Shown here: positions 1 through 6,211 of the stretch, one piece after another
Position numbering within the stretch: the stretch's first letter is position 1
Layout of the letters: every line of letters starts with the position of its first letter
NCBI GenBank assembly: GCA_938074515.1
Contig: CALJFV010000065.1
Span: forward strand, 1-11,509
DNA length: 11,509 bases
Direction: 5' to 3'
Source of the DNA: an uncultured Flavobacteriaceae bacterium
Lineage (GTDB): Bacteria > Bacteroidota > Bacteroidia > Flavobacteriales > Flavobacteriaceae
Position numbers and translations under genes: made by a program
The notes under the pieces: model-generated
Told to the model about the DNA's origin: nothing
The model's input: only the letters and a program-made list of their open reading frames with translations
Databases searched by the model: none

Positions 1-186
1 GGTGGTCAGGCTGCAATTGCTGGAAATATCATCGTAAGACAACGCGGTACACAACATCACCCAGGGGAGAATGTATATCTTGGAAAAGACCATACATTAC
101 ACGCTAGAGTGGACGGTACTGTAAAATTTGAAAAGAAAAAAGGCGGAAAATCTTTTGTTTCCATCGTTCCTCAAGGGGAAGCCTAG
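1..186 (+). CDS. rpmA: 50S ribosomal protein L27 (3' part only)
   Basis: The first base is already in frame and the reading frame runs 61 codons to TAG at 184-186. The protein begins GGQAAIAGN and contains [13 protein letters not shown] and [12 protein letters not shown], which are hallmark L27 segments, so the product is the large-subunit ribosomal protein near the peptidyl-transferase centre. The N-terminal ~25 residues lie outside the window. The end is at the normal L27 length with a short extra tail (VPQGEA), which shows TAG acting as an ordinary stop codon in this genome. It is followed at once by an intrinsic terminator. In most bacteria rplU (L21) lies just upstream, which cannot be checked here. 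Identification is secure. Confidence 0.97.
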   Translation, partial: GGQAAIAGNIIVRQRGTQHHPGENVYLGKDHTLHARVDGTVKFEKKKGGKSFVSIVPQGEA

Positions 187-210
187 GACTTATTCATTCG
201 AGAAATTGAA

Positions 211-239
211 AAGCCCCGTCATTTGATGGGGCTTTTTTT
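211..239 (+). terminator. Intrinsic terminator of rpmA
   Basis: Bases 211-220 pair with 225-234 (AAGCCCCGTC with GATGGGGCTT, one G-T wobble) around an ATTT loop, and a run of T (233-239) follows. It lies 24 bp after the rpmA stop. On the minus strand the same stem is followed by TTTTC, so it may also help stop transcription from the convergent ahcY. Confidence 0.9.
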
Positions 240-349
240 ATGAATAGGAAACGAACTCTGAGCTCGGCTATGAAATGTCCGTGGCTCTTCGGTCTGACCT
301 TATGATTCTATGTCTCCTAATTAAAATGAGCCAACAGAAATTGGTCTGC

Positions 350-1666
350 CTAGTATCTGTAGTACTCTGGCTTGAAGGGCCCCTGAGGGGTGACCCCGAT
401 GTACTTAGCCTGATCTGAACGCAGCTCGGTGAGCTCTACTCCGATTTTCTCAAGGTGTAAAGCCGCAACTTTCTCATCCAGGTGCTTTGGCAACATATAG
501 ACTTTGTTTTCGTATTTGTCCGTGTGGTTCCAAAGCTCGATTTGAGCGAGTGTTTGGTTGGTAAATGAATTACTCATCACAAAACTCGGGTGTCCTGTGG
601 CACAACCCAGATTCACCAAGCGACCTTCGGCCAAAAGAATGATGTCTTTGCCGTTTAAGGTATACTTATCGACCTGAGGTTTGATCTCTACTTTTGGACC
701 GTCGGCATTGGCCTTAAGCCAAGCCACATCGATTTCATTGTCAAAGTGACCGATATTACACACGATGGTTTTGTCCTTCATTTTAGCAAAATGAGCCCCT
801 TGAACGATGTCCTTGTTTCCAGTAGCGGTCACCACGATGTCCGCTGTTTCGATTACGGTCTCGAGTTTTTTCACCGCATAACCGTCCATAGCGGCTTGTA
901 ATGCGCAAATCGGATCGATTTCAGTCACCGTGACTATGGCACCAGCCCCACGGAATGAGGCGGCAGTTCCTTTACCCACATCACCATAACCGCAGACCAC
1001 CACGCGCTTTCCAGCCAGCATGATGTCGGTGGCACGGCGCACGGCATCTACCGCACTTTCTTTACAACCGTATTTGTTGTCGAATTTACTTTTGGTGACA
1101 CTATCGTTTACATTGATGGCAGGAAGTGGCAAGGTGCCGTTTTCCATACGCTCGTAAAGACGGTGTACTCCTGTGGTGGTTTCTTCGCTCAGACCTTTAA
1201 TCCCAGCCACGAGTTCTGGATAACGGTCTAAAACCATATTGGTAAGATCACCCCCATCATCTAAAATCATATTCAGTGGCTGACGATCTTCCCCAAAGAA
1301 CAGGGTTTGTTCGATACACCAGTCAAATTCTTCCTCGTTCATGCCTTTCCATGCATAAACTGCAGTACCGGCATCAGCAATGGCTGCGGCCGCCTGATCC
1401 TGAGTCGAGAAGATGTTACATGAACTCCAAGTAACCTCGGCACCCAAGGCTTGTAGGGTTTCAATCAGCACAGCCGTCTGTATGGTCATGTGTAAACAAC
1501 CCGCGATACGGGCGCCGGCAAGGGGTTTACTGTCGCCGTATTCAGCGCGCAAGGCCATAAGACCAGGCATCTCTGCTTCGGCGAGTTCAATTTCTTTGCG
1601 TCCCCAGGCAGCTAGGGACATATCTTTCACTTTAAACGGTACGTAAGGCACTGTGTTTGTGGGCAT
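350..1666 (-). CDS. ahcY: Adenosylhomocysteinase (SAH hydrolase)
   Basis: Cytosolic, NAD-dependent cleavage of S-adenosylhomocysteine to adenosine and homocysteine, which clears the product inhibitor of methyltransferases. With the start chosen here the protein has 438 residues, normal for bacteria. Visible motifs: LHMT with His59, DDGGD 136-140, Lys192, Asp196 and Cys201 within [12 protein letters not shown], the NAD-binding loop GYGDVGKG 226-233, NIGHFDNE with His307, [14 protein letters not shown] with His359, and the C-terminal KPEYYRY that reaches the NAD site of the neighbouring subunit. An in-frame ATG 48 bp upstream (1712-1714) is rejected: homologues begin near MxTxTVPYVxFKVKD, and a promoter -7 element (1699-1706) lies inside that extension. 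Divergent from the PPTase gene with only 60 bp between starts. Confidence 0.97.
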   Translation of the reverse strand: MPTNTVPYVPFKVKDMSLAAWGRKEIELAEAEMPGLMALRAEYGDSKPLAGARIAGCLHMTIQTAVLIETLQALGAEVTWSSCNIFSTQDQAAAAIADAGTAVYAWKGMNEEEFDWCIEQTLFFGEDRQPLNMILDDGGDLTNMVLDRYPELVAGIKGLSEETTTGVHRLYERMENGTLPLPAINVNDSVTKSKFDNKYGCKESAVDAVRRATDIMLAGKRVVVCGYGDVGKGTAASFRGAGAIVTVTEIDPICALQAAMDGYAVKKLETVIETADIVVTATGNKDIVQGAHFAKMKDKTIVCNIGHFDNEIDVAWLKANADGPKVEIKPQVDKYTLNGKDIILLAEGRLVNLGCATGHPSFVMSNSFTNQTLAQIELWNHTDKYENKVYMLPKHLDEKVAALHLEKIGVELTELRSDQAKYIGVTPQGPFKPEYYRY

Positions 1667-1671
1667 ATTGT

Positions 1672-1679
1672 TATATTTG
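1672..1679 (+). promoter_or_regulatory. Putative -7 element for the PPTase-DUF4301 operon
   Basis: TATATTTG fits TAnnTTTG exactly and lies about 47 bp before the PPTase ATG. No TTG sits at the right distance upstream (the nearest, 1657-1659, leaves only 12 bp), so the promoter is only half supported. If used, its start site would cross that of ahcY, because the two promoters face each other. Confidence 0.35.
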
Positions 1680-1698
1680 ATGGATTCGAATTTGCCGA

Positions 1699-1727
1699 CA
1701 AAAGTACGGAACATTTTTTAGACTCAA
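1699..1727 (-). promoter_or_regulatory. Putative ahcY promoter (Bacteroidetes type)
   Basis: On the minus strand TTG (1725-1727) is followed after 18 bp by TACTTTTG (1699-1706), matching the Bacteroidetes sigma consensus TTG-N17-23-TAnnTTTG. Transcription would begin near 1692, giving a leader of roughly 26 nt before the ATG at 1666. The TTG lies over the first base of the divergent PPTase start codon. Confidence 0.55.
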
Positions 1728-2404
1728 TGCCACTTTTTAGAACGATTAACCCATGGCCTGAGGCCACTGTATACCTTTGGGATATCTCAGAAACATTGGA
1801 ACAATTGTTGGTCCTGGGCACGATGACAGATCAAAGTAAAGTGCGTTTCGACTCGATGAAAAGCCTGGTGCATCGCAAGGGGTTTCTTAGCGTACGCGCA
1901 TTACTCCAATCTGCGGGTTTATCTGATGATGATTTGTATTACGATCAATACGGCAAGCCATTTTTGCACTCGGGGAAATATATTTCAATAACCCATTCTC
2001 ACGCACGTTCAGCCATTATTGTGGCACCCTATCCAGTGGGGATTGATATAGAGTTGCGACGGCCTAAAATTTTGCGTATTGCCCATAAGTTTTGTCCCGG
2101 CATTAGCCAAGAACTCAGCGATATTGCCCATGAAACAGTCGATCAGTATACCTATGTTTGGACGGCCAAAGAAAGTATTTATAAAATGGCAGCCATGCCT
2201 GGTTTGGGGTTTTTAAAGGATATTGAACTCAATCAATGGCGAGCAGATACTGATCAGACAACACCTTTGCCCTTAAATGAGATAGCTTTTGTGCAGGCCC
2301 AAGGAAAAATAACAAAAGGTCAAGAGCGTAATTTTATATACCAAGGATTTATGACTCACGAATATATCTGTGGAATGACCAAAGATGCATCGATTAATGA
2401 CTGA
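1727..2404 (+). CDS. 4'-phosphopantetheinyl transferase superfamily protein
   Basis: Transfers 4'-phosphopantetheine from CoA to a carrier protein (acyl, peptidyl or aryl carrier). The 225-residue protein has the size of Sfp/EntD-type enzymes rather than the short AcpS. Key motifs: SITHSH (87-92), VGIDIE (104-109, with metal-binding Asp107 and Glu109) and WTAKESIYK (145-153, with Lys148, Glu149 and Lys153). The ATG at 1727 gives an N-terminus (MPLFRTI) like that of flavobacterial relatives. It is the first gene of a tightly packed plus-strand run; its TGA (2402-2404) overlaps the start of the next gene by 8 nt (ATGACTGA), implying translational coupling. The target carrier protein cannot be told from this window. 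No missing catalytic residue was seen. Confidence 0.9.
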   Translation: MPLFRTINPWPEATVYLWDISETLEQLLVLGTMTDQSKVRFDSMKSLVHRKGFLSVRALLQSAGLSDDDLYYDQYGKPFLHSGKYISITHSHARSAIIVAPYPVGIDIELRRPKILRIAHKFCPGISQELSDIAHETVDQYTYVWTAKESIYKMAAMPGLGFLKDIELNQWRADTDQTTPLPLNEIAFVQAQGKITKGQERNFIYQGFMTHEYICGMTKDASIND

Positions 2405-3137
2405 ATTAAACAACGCCGGTGATCAGTCGAATCCCTTAGATCAATGGACGATGCGCATACAAAAGGGAGAAAAGCAACTCGCGGTACTTATTGATCCAGA
2501 TAAGTGCGGGAAAGATTTGGTTCCTAAATTATTAAATCACTTACCCAATGACACTACACATATTTTTGTTGGGGGCAGTACCGTGGCTCCTGGAGCCACA
2601 CATGACTTAATCGTGACGCTTAAAAGGCAAACCCAACGTCCTGTTTGGATTTTTCCCGGAGATGCCGAGCAAATTAGTCCTGCGGCAGATGCTTTATTAT
2701 TTCTATCACTTGTTTCAGGGGATAATCCTGAATATCTAATACTCCAGCAGGAGCGTGCTGCGGCCAAACTAAAGGCCATGAATTTATTTGCTATTGCCAC
2801 AGGATATTTATTAATTGATGGGGGAACTGATAGCGCTGTGGCCCGCGTCACACAAACCCATCCAATGTCTTTAAGTGATCCTGATAAGATCCTAAATCGT
2901 GCGATGGCGGCCTATTATATGGGGGCAAAATCGATTTACCTGGAGGCAGGAAGTGGGGCAAAAAATCCGATTCCTGAAGAGGTCATTGGGATGATTAAAA
3001 AACAGACAAATCTTCCATTAATTGTTGGGGGTGGTCTACGAGGCACTCAGCAGATTGAGGCCGCTTGGGCTGCTGGTGCCGACATGGTGGTTATCGGTAC
3101 TGCTATAGAGGAAGTTTTATCTTTGACCTATTATTAG
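2397..3137 (+). CDS. Geranylgeranylglyceryl/heptaprenylglyceryl phosphate synthase (PcrB/GGGPS family)
   Basis: TIM-barrel prenyltransferase joining a polyprenyl diphosphate to sn-glycerol-1-phosphate, the first step towards archaeal-type ether lipids. Members are known in Bacteroidetes, but their physiological product there is not well established. With the chosen start it has 246 residues. Visible: LAVLIDPDK (29-37), GGST (59-62), FPGDAEQIS (86-94), the phosphate-binding YLEAGSGA (181-188), GGGLRG (211-216) and GADMVVIGTA (227-236). ATG 2397 was preferred to 2385 because it gives the 8-nt ATGACTGA overlap with the PPTase stop, the same junction type as at 4369; ATG 2451 is also possible. 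The TAG stop is 4 bp before pnuC. Family assignment is strong; prenyl chain length cannot be read from the sequence. Confidence 0.92.
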   Translation: MTELNNAGDQSNPLDQWTMRIQKGEKQLAVLIDPDKCGKDLVPKLLNHLPNDTTHIFVGGSTVAPGATHDLIVTLKRQTQRPVWIFPGDAEQISPAADALLFLSLVSGDNPEYLILQQERAAAKLKAMNLFAIATGYLLIDGGTDSAVARVTQTHPMSLSDPDKILNRAMAAYYMGAKSIYLEAGSGAKNPIPEEVIGMIKKQTNLPLIVGGGLRGTQQIEAAWAAGADMVVIGTAIEEVLSLTYY

Positions 3138-3141
3138 AAAT

Positions 3142-3759
3142 ATGGAAACGTTGATCGATTTCTTTATAGGCCCATACAAAGCGGCCGGGATGGCACAAAT
3201 TATCATTGAGTCTATTGCCTTTATTTGCGGAATACTCAGCGTGTGGTATGCTAAGAAGGCGCATGTTCTGGTTTATCCCACGGGCCTTATCGGGACTGCT
3301 TTGACGGTTTACTTATTGTATCAAGCTCAATATTTTGGCGATATGATGATGAATGTCTACTACAGTTTAATGAGTCTATATGGTTGGTATCAGTGGACCC
3401 GGTATAACCAGGACGGACCAAGATATCTCATAAGTCACACCAATCTAAAAGAGCGTTGGGTTGGGTTTGTATTTTTTTTACTTACCGTAGGGGTGACCTA
3501 TGGAGTCTATCAAGCCTTTGACTATTCAATGCAGTGGTTCAGCTACGTCGATATGGTGACCTCAGGCATATTCTTCACAGCGATGTGGTACATGGCCAAC
3601 AAAAAAATTGAACATTGGATGCTTTGGATCATTGCGGATATCATCACCGTACCGCTTTACGCTTATCGTGGACTTGGAATGCTTTCGATTCAATATCTTA
3701 TATTTACCCTACTCGCGATTCAAGGTTTACAGGCCTGGCGAAAGACCTTAAATTCATAG
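3142..3759 (+). CDS. pnuC: PnuC-family vitamin transporter (probably PnuT-like, thiamine)
   Basis: Inner-membrane facilitator of the PnuC family, which carries nicotinamide riboside (PnuC) or thiamine (PnuT) and depends on phosphorylation of the substrate inside the cell. The 205-residue protein has about seven hydrophobic segments (roughly 17-36, 43-61, 66-84, 107-125, 135-151, 158-176 and 180-197). The family signature YYSLMSLYGWYQW is at 73-85 and WIIADIITVPLYAYRGL follows at 162-178. A thiamine role is inferred from context: a kinase-like ATPase follows directly, and a TPP riboswitch with a TonB receptor lies 2.2 kb downstream. In Bacteroidetes such PnuC homologues have been predicted to take up thiamine. 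The sequence alone does not decide between thiamine and nicotinamide riboside. Confidence 0.88.
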   Translation: METLIDFFIGPYKAAGMAQIIIESIAFICGILSVWYAKKAHVLVYPTGLIGTALTVYLLYQAQYFGDMMMNVYYSLMSLYGWYQWTRYNQDGPRYLISHTNLKERWVGFVFFLLTVGVTYGVYQAFDYSMQWFSYVDMVTSGIFFTAMWYMANKKIEHWMLWIIADIITVPLYAYRGLGMLSIQYLIFTLLAIQGLQAWRKTLNS

Positions 3760-3770
3760 CAACCCCCTTA

Positions 3771-4376
3771 ATTCATTGTTTTATCGCTATCTCAGATCAA
3801 ATCTTTTCTCCTCAAATTGTTCTGTTTGGTCCAGAATGTAGCGGTAAATCAACCCTTGCAAAAGCCCTAACGGAACATTATTCTGGGGTTTTAGTTCCTG
3901 AATATCTCCGGACCTATGCCCAGGATATTTGGGATACCCAAAAACGAGTCGTCGCTCAGCAAGACATAAGGTCTTTGATTGAAGGTCAATTAAGCGCTCA
4001 GCATGAGGGATTAGAAGCGGCTCAAAAAAAGGCGATCTCATCCCTTTTTCGCCCTTGTCCTGTATTTTTAGACACAAATATTCATCAATTAGCGGTTTAC
4101 TTTAGGTATTATTTTGGATCGAATTGGGGGCAAATTCCACCACTGACCGATAAATCAAAGGCCCAAACAGTCTATTTATTGATGCAGCCTGACATTCCTT
4201 GGCAGGCCGATGACCTGCGCGATCAACCCTTGGAACGGGATGCCTTATTCAGTATCTTTAAGGCAGATTTGATTCAAAGAAAGGCTCATTTTATTGAAAT
4301 CAATGGAGCCCACAATCAAAGAATGGATCAAGCCTGTAAATTCATCAACAAAATATGGCCGAATCTTCATGTTTGA
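3771..4376 (+). CDS. NadR-kinase-like P-loop ATPase, start codon uncertain
   Basis: P-loop NTPase resembling the ribosylnicotinamide-kinase domain of NadR, which phosphorylates the vitamin brought in by PnuC-type carriers. Visible: Walker A GPECSGKST, 54-80 bp into the feature; VPEYLRTYA; the Walker-B-like VFLDTN; VYFRYYFG; and PDIPWQADDLRDQPLERD, typical of the NadR kinase domain. No adenylyltransferase domain is present. The frame has no ATG, GTG or TTG between the pnuC stop (3759) and the Walker A; the nearest canonical starts are 3615 and 3624, deep inside pnuC in another frame. I place the start at ATT 3771 because homologues have about 10-15 residues before the P-loop strand; ATC 3783 or ATA 3756 (overlapping the pnuC TAG as ATAG) are alternatives. 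The stop overlaps the DUF4301 start by 8 nt. The gene is real; its start is not settled. Confidence 0.8.
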   Translation: MHCFIAISDQIFSPQIVLFGPECSGKSTLAKALTEHYSGVLVPEYLRTYAQDIWDTQKRVVAQQDIRSLIEGQLSAQHEGLEAAQKKAISSLFRPCPVFLDTNIHQLAVYFRYYFGSNWGQIPPLTDKSKAQTVYLLMQPDIPWQADDLRDQPLERDALFSIFKADLIQRKAHFIEINGAHNQRMDQACKFINKIWPNLHV

Positions 4377-5895
4377 CCCTCGTGATTTAAAAGATATTCA
4401 AGAATTAGGGATTGTAGCGGCTCAAGTTATGGCCCAAATCCAGGTCTTTGAACAAGGAGTGCCCGCGCTCGATGTTTTACGCCCGGCCACCATTGGGGAT
4501 GGAATCATTGATTGTTCTGCGGATCAATGGCGAAACTGGGCTCGTGTTTTTGAGCAGCAATCAAATGCATTGGAAGTGGTCAAATTTGTTCCAGCCTCAG
4601 GCGCGGCAACACGTATGTTTGGTTTTCTTTTTGATTTTTTAAGTGCATTTGATCCAAACCAACAGCGTCTCAATACTTATCTGTCTCAGCCCGAGAATCA
4701 GGCTGTTGCCACGTTTTACCGCAATCTAAAAGAATTTCCTTTTGTGGACTTGATTCGTCAGCGGATTCGTCAGCTATATCCAGAATTTAAAACTTGGACT
4801 AAAGAAAAGCGCTTTTATACCATGGTTTCTGTTCTGGTTCAAGAACATGGACTGAATTTCGGAAGCCTGCCCAAAGGCCTTATCCCCTTTCATCGGTATA
4901 AAAAAAATATACGAACTGCATTTGAGGAGCAACTTTATGAGGGGGCTTTTTATGCAGGGTCAAAGGATGAAGTCTACACCCACTTTACGTTTTCTCCTGA
5001 GCATTTAGACGGATTTAAAAGGGAGTTTTCCCAAATACAGTCATCATTAGAGCGCCATACCAAGAAGAATTATCATATTTCGTACTCTTTTCAAAAGGAG
5101 AGCACCAAGACCATTGCGGTTGATCTAGAGAACAAGCCATTTCGTGATGAACATGGTCGGCTCATATTTAGGCCCTCCGGCCACGGGGCTTTGATCGAAA
5201 ACTTGAATGAGGTCAATGCCGATATTGTCTTTATCAAGAATATTGACAATGTGATTGTCCAAGAGGAGCTCCCCGGTATGGCGCTCTATAAAAAGGGACT
5301 TGCCGGAATTTTATTGGATTATCAATTAAAAATACACCAGTATTTAAGGACTTTGTCAACGAAACCGGAGGAGGTTTCAATGGATGCGTTGAATGCCTTT
5401 TTATGGAAGAGTTTTGGCATGCGAACCCTGGCAAAAACAGCCCAAGAGGCCTATCAATTGCTTTATCGTCCACTTCGCGTTTGTGGTGTGGTGGCCAATA
5501 CTGGAGCTCCAGGAGGAGGCCCGTTTTGGATTCAAGATGAACATCAAGTACCAAGTCTTCAGATTTTGGAAGGGGCCCAATTCGACAAAAACAACTCAAG
5601 ACATATGGATGTCTTTGCTCAGGCCACTCATTTTAATCCTGTGGACTTAGTTTGCGGATTGCGCGATCATGAGGGTAAGCCCTATAATTTAATGAATTAT
5701 AGGGACGAGCGCATGAGTATTATCGCTCACAAAACGCATCAAGGTAAGCCATTAAAAGCCCTTGAGCTGCCCGGATTATGGAATGGAGCTATGGCAAAGT
5801 GGCATACGGTTTTCGTTGCTGTGCCCATAGAGACCTTTAACCCGGTAAAAACCGTAAACGATTTGCTGGCCAAAGCACATCGGCCATTAATTTAA
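4369..5895 (+). CDS. DUF4301 family protein, possible nucleotidyltransferase
   Basis: A 508-residue protein of the DUF4301 family, common in Bacteroidetes and without a known reaction. ATG 4369 was chosen because it overlaps the preceding stop as ATGTTTGA and gives an N-terminus (MFDPRDLKDIQELGI) suited to the family; an in-frame ATG at 4294 would extend it 25 residues into the ATPase gene. Motifs: FVPASGAATRMF (73-84), RPSGHGALIENL (268-279), VFIKNIDNV (287-295) and ANTGAPGGGPFW (376-387). I infer a nucleotidyltransferase-like fold: SGAATRM recalls the N-terminal nucleotide-binding loop of sugar-1-phosphate nucleotidyltransferases, and PSGHG followed by NIDN recalls UDP-sugar pyrophosphorylases. 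No signal peptide or membrane segment is seen. It closes the plus-strand run. Confidence 0.88.
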   Translation: MFDPRDLKDIQELGIVAAQVMAQIQVFEQGVPALDVLRPATIGDGIIDCSADQWRNWARVFEQQSNALEVVKFVPASGAATRMFGFLFDFLSAFDPNQQRLNTYLSQPENQAVATFYRNLKEFPFVDLIRQRIRQLYPEFKTWTKEKRFYTMVSVLVQEHGLNFGSLPKGLIPFHRYKKNIRTAFEEQLYEGAFYAGSKDEVYTHFTFSPEHLDGFKREFSQIQSSLERHTKKNYHISYSFQKESTKTIAVDLENKPFRDEHGRLIFRPSGHGALIENLNEVNADIVFIKNIDNVIVQEELPGMALYKKGLAGILLDYQLKIHQYLRTLSTKPEEVSMDALNAFLWKSFGMRTLAKTAQEAYQLLYRPLRVCGVVANTGAPGGGPFWIQDEHQVPSLQILEGAQFDKNNSRHMDVFAQATHFNPVDLVCGLRDHEGKPYNLMNYRDERMSIIAHKTHQGKPLKALELPGLWNGAMAKWHTVFVAVPIETFNPVKTVNDLLAKAHRPLI

Positions 5896-5897
5896 AA

Positions 5898-5921
5898 AAA
5901 TGGTCTTTGAGGCGGCCATTT
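5898..5921. other. Inverted repeat just after the DUF4301 gene
   Basis: AAATGGTC (5898-5905) pairs with GGCCATTT (5914-5921) with one wobble, starting 2 bp after the DUF4301 stop. There is no T-run on the plus strand. On the minus strand the stem is followed by seven T, so it would work better as a terminator for leftward transcription, for which no gene is visible here. Confidence 0.3.
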
Positions 5922-5976
5922 GAATTGTCTCCTGCTGTTCGGAGGTCTTGGATTTAAATTTATTCCAGATAATTTT

Positions 5977-6006
5977 TTGTGCCTAAACAGGCTTTGTATA
6001 AATTTG
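5977..6006 (+). promoter_or_regulatory. Promoter of the TPP-riboswitch/receptor transcript
   Basis: TTG (5977-5979), a 19-bp spacer and TAAATTTG (5999-6006) match the Bacteroidetes TTG-N17-23-TAnnTTTG promoter. The predicted start near 6012-6014 coincides with the 5' edge of the riboswitch aptamer, which supports both calls. Confidence 0.65.
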
Positions 6007-6012
6007 CCAAAT

Positions 6013-6113
6013 CATCTCAAAGGGGTGCTGATCACATTTCAAAAAAAGTAGAATTTGATCGGCTGAGATTATACCCATAGAACCTTGAACAGGTAATGCT
6101 GTTTAGGAAAATG
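6013..6113 (+). promoter_or_regulatory. TPP (THI-box) riboswitch aptamer
   Basis: The core matches the THI element: GGGGTGC (6022-6028), CTGAGA (6063-6068), ACCC (6073-6076), then GAACC, GGTAATGC and AGGAAA up to 6110. Helices can be drawn by hand. P2 is GGGT 6023-6026 with ACCC 6073-6076. P3 is GCTGATC 6027-6033 with GATCGGC 6057-6063 (one G-T pair). The last helix is CCT 6083-6085 with AGG 6105-6107 and AACAG 6088-6092 with CTGTT 6099-6103, loop GTAATG. A weak P1 (CAT 6013-6015 with ATG 6111-6113) closes it. TPP binding should lower expression of the receptor downstream. No U-tailed terminator follows, so control is probably translational, through the hairpin at 6191-6211. Confidence 0.93.
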
Positions 6114-6190
6114 TGCAGAATTAGTTTCTGAACTTAGTGTCGTTAAATCGACAAAAATCAATTAAGAACCACGGAATAATGGCCCCTTTT

Positions 6191-6211
6191 ATTCGTAAAT
6201 TATTTACGAAT
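6191..6211 (+). promoter_or_regulatory. Start-codon-sequestering hairpin (riboswitch expression platform)
   Basis: ATTCGTAAAT (6191-6200) and ATTTACGAAT (6202-6211) form a perfect 10-bp inverted repeat separated by one base; as RNA it is a 9-bp stem with a TTA loop. The receptor ATG (6210-6212) begins inside the 3' arm. An upstream stretch, TCGTTAAAT (6140-6148), could pair with the same 3' arm with one bulge and compete. The repeat could instead be a protein operator. Confidence 0.55.

Noticed and set aside
187..349. Small gene or RNA between rpmA and ahcY
   Set aside because: Apart from the rpmA terminator I see no convincing reading frame, promoter or stable structure.
1667..1714. A 16-residue N-terminal extension of AhcY beginning at the ATG at 1712-1714
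   Set aside because: It has no likeness to known AhcY N-termini and contains the TACTTTTG promoter element, so the start at 1664-1666 fits better.
3615..3770. ATPase start at ATG 3615
   Set aside because: It would place about 50 extra residues out of frame inside pnuC, without family likeness; the region is better explained as pnuC coding sequence.
5234..5599. 121-codon minus-strand frame inside the DUF4301 gene
   Set aside because: It is antisense to conserved DUF4301 motifs and has no features of its own; the other frames opposite or inside ahcY, GGGPS, the receptor and the kinase were discarded for the same reason.
5894..5921. Intrinsic terminator of the DUF4301 operon
   Set aside because: The hairpin lacks a T-run on the plus strand; the T-run is on the minus-strand side, so it was recorded only as an inverted repeat.
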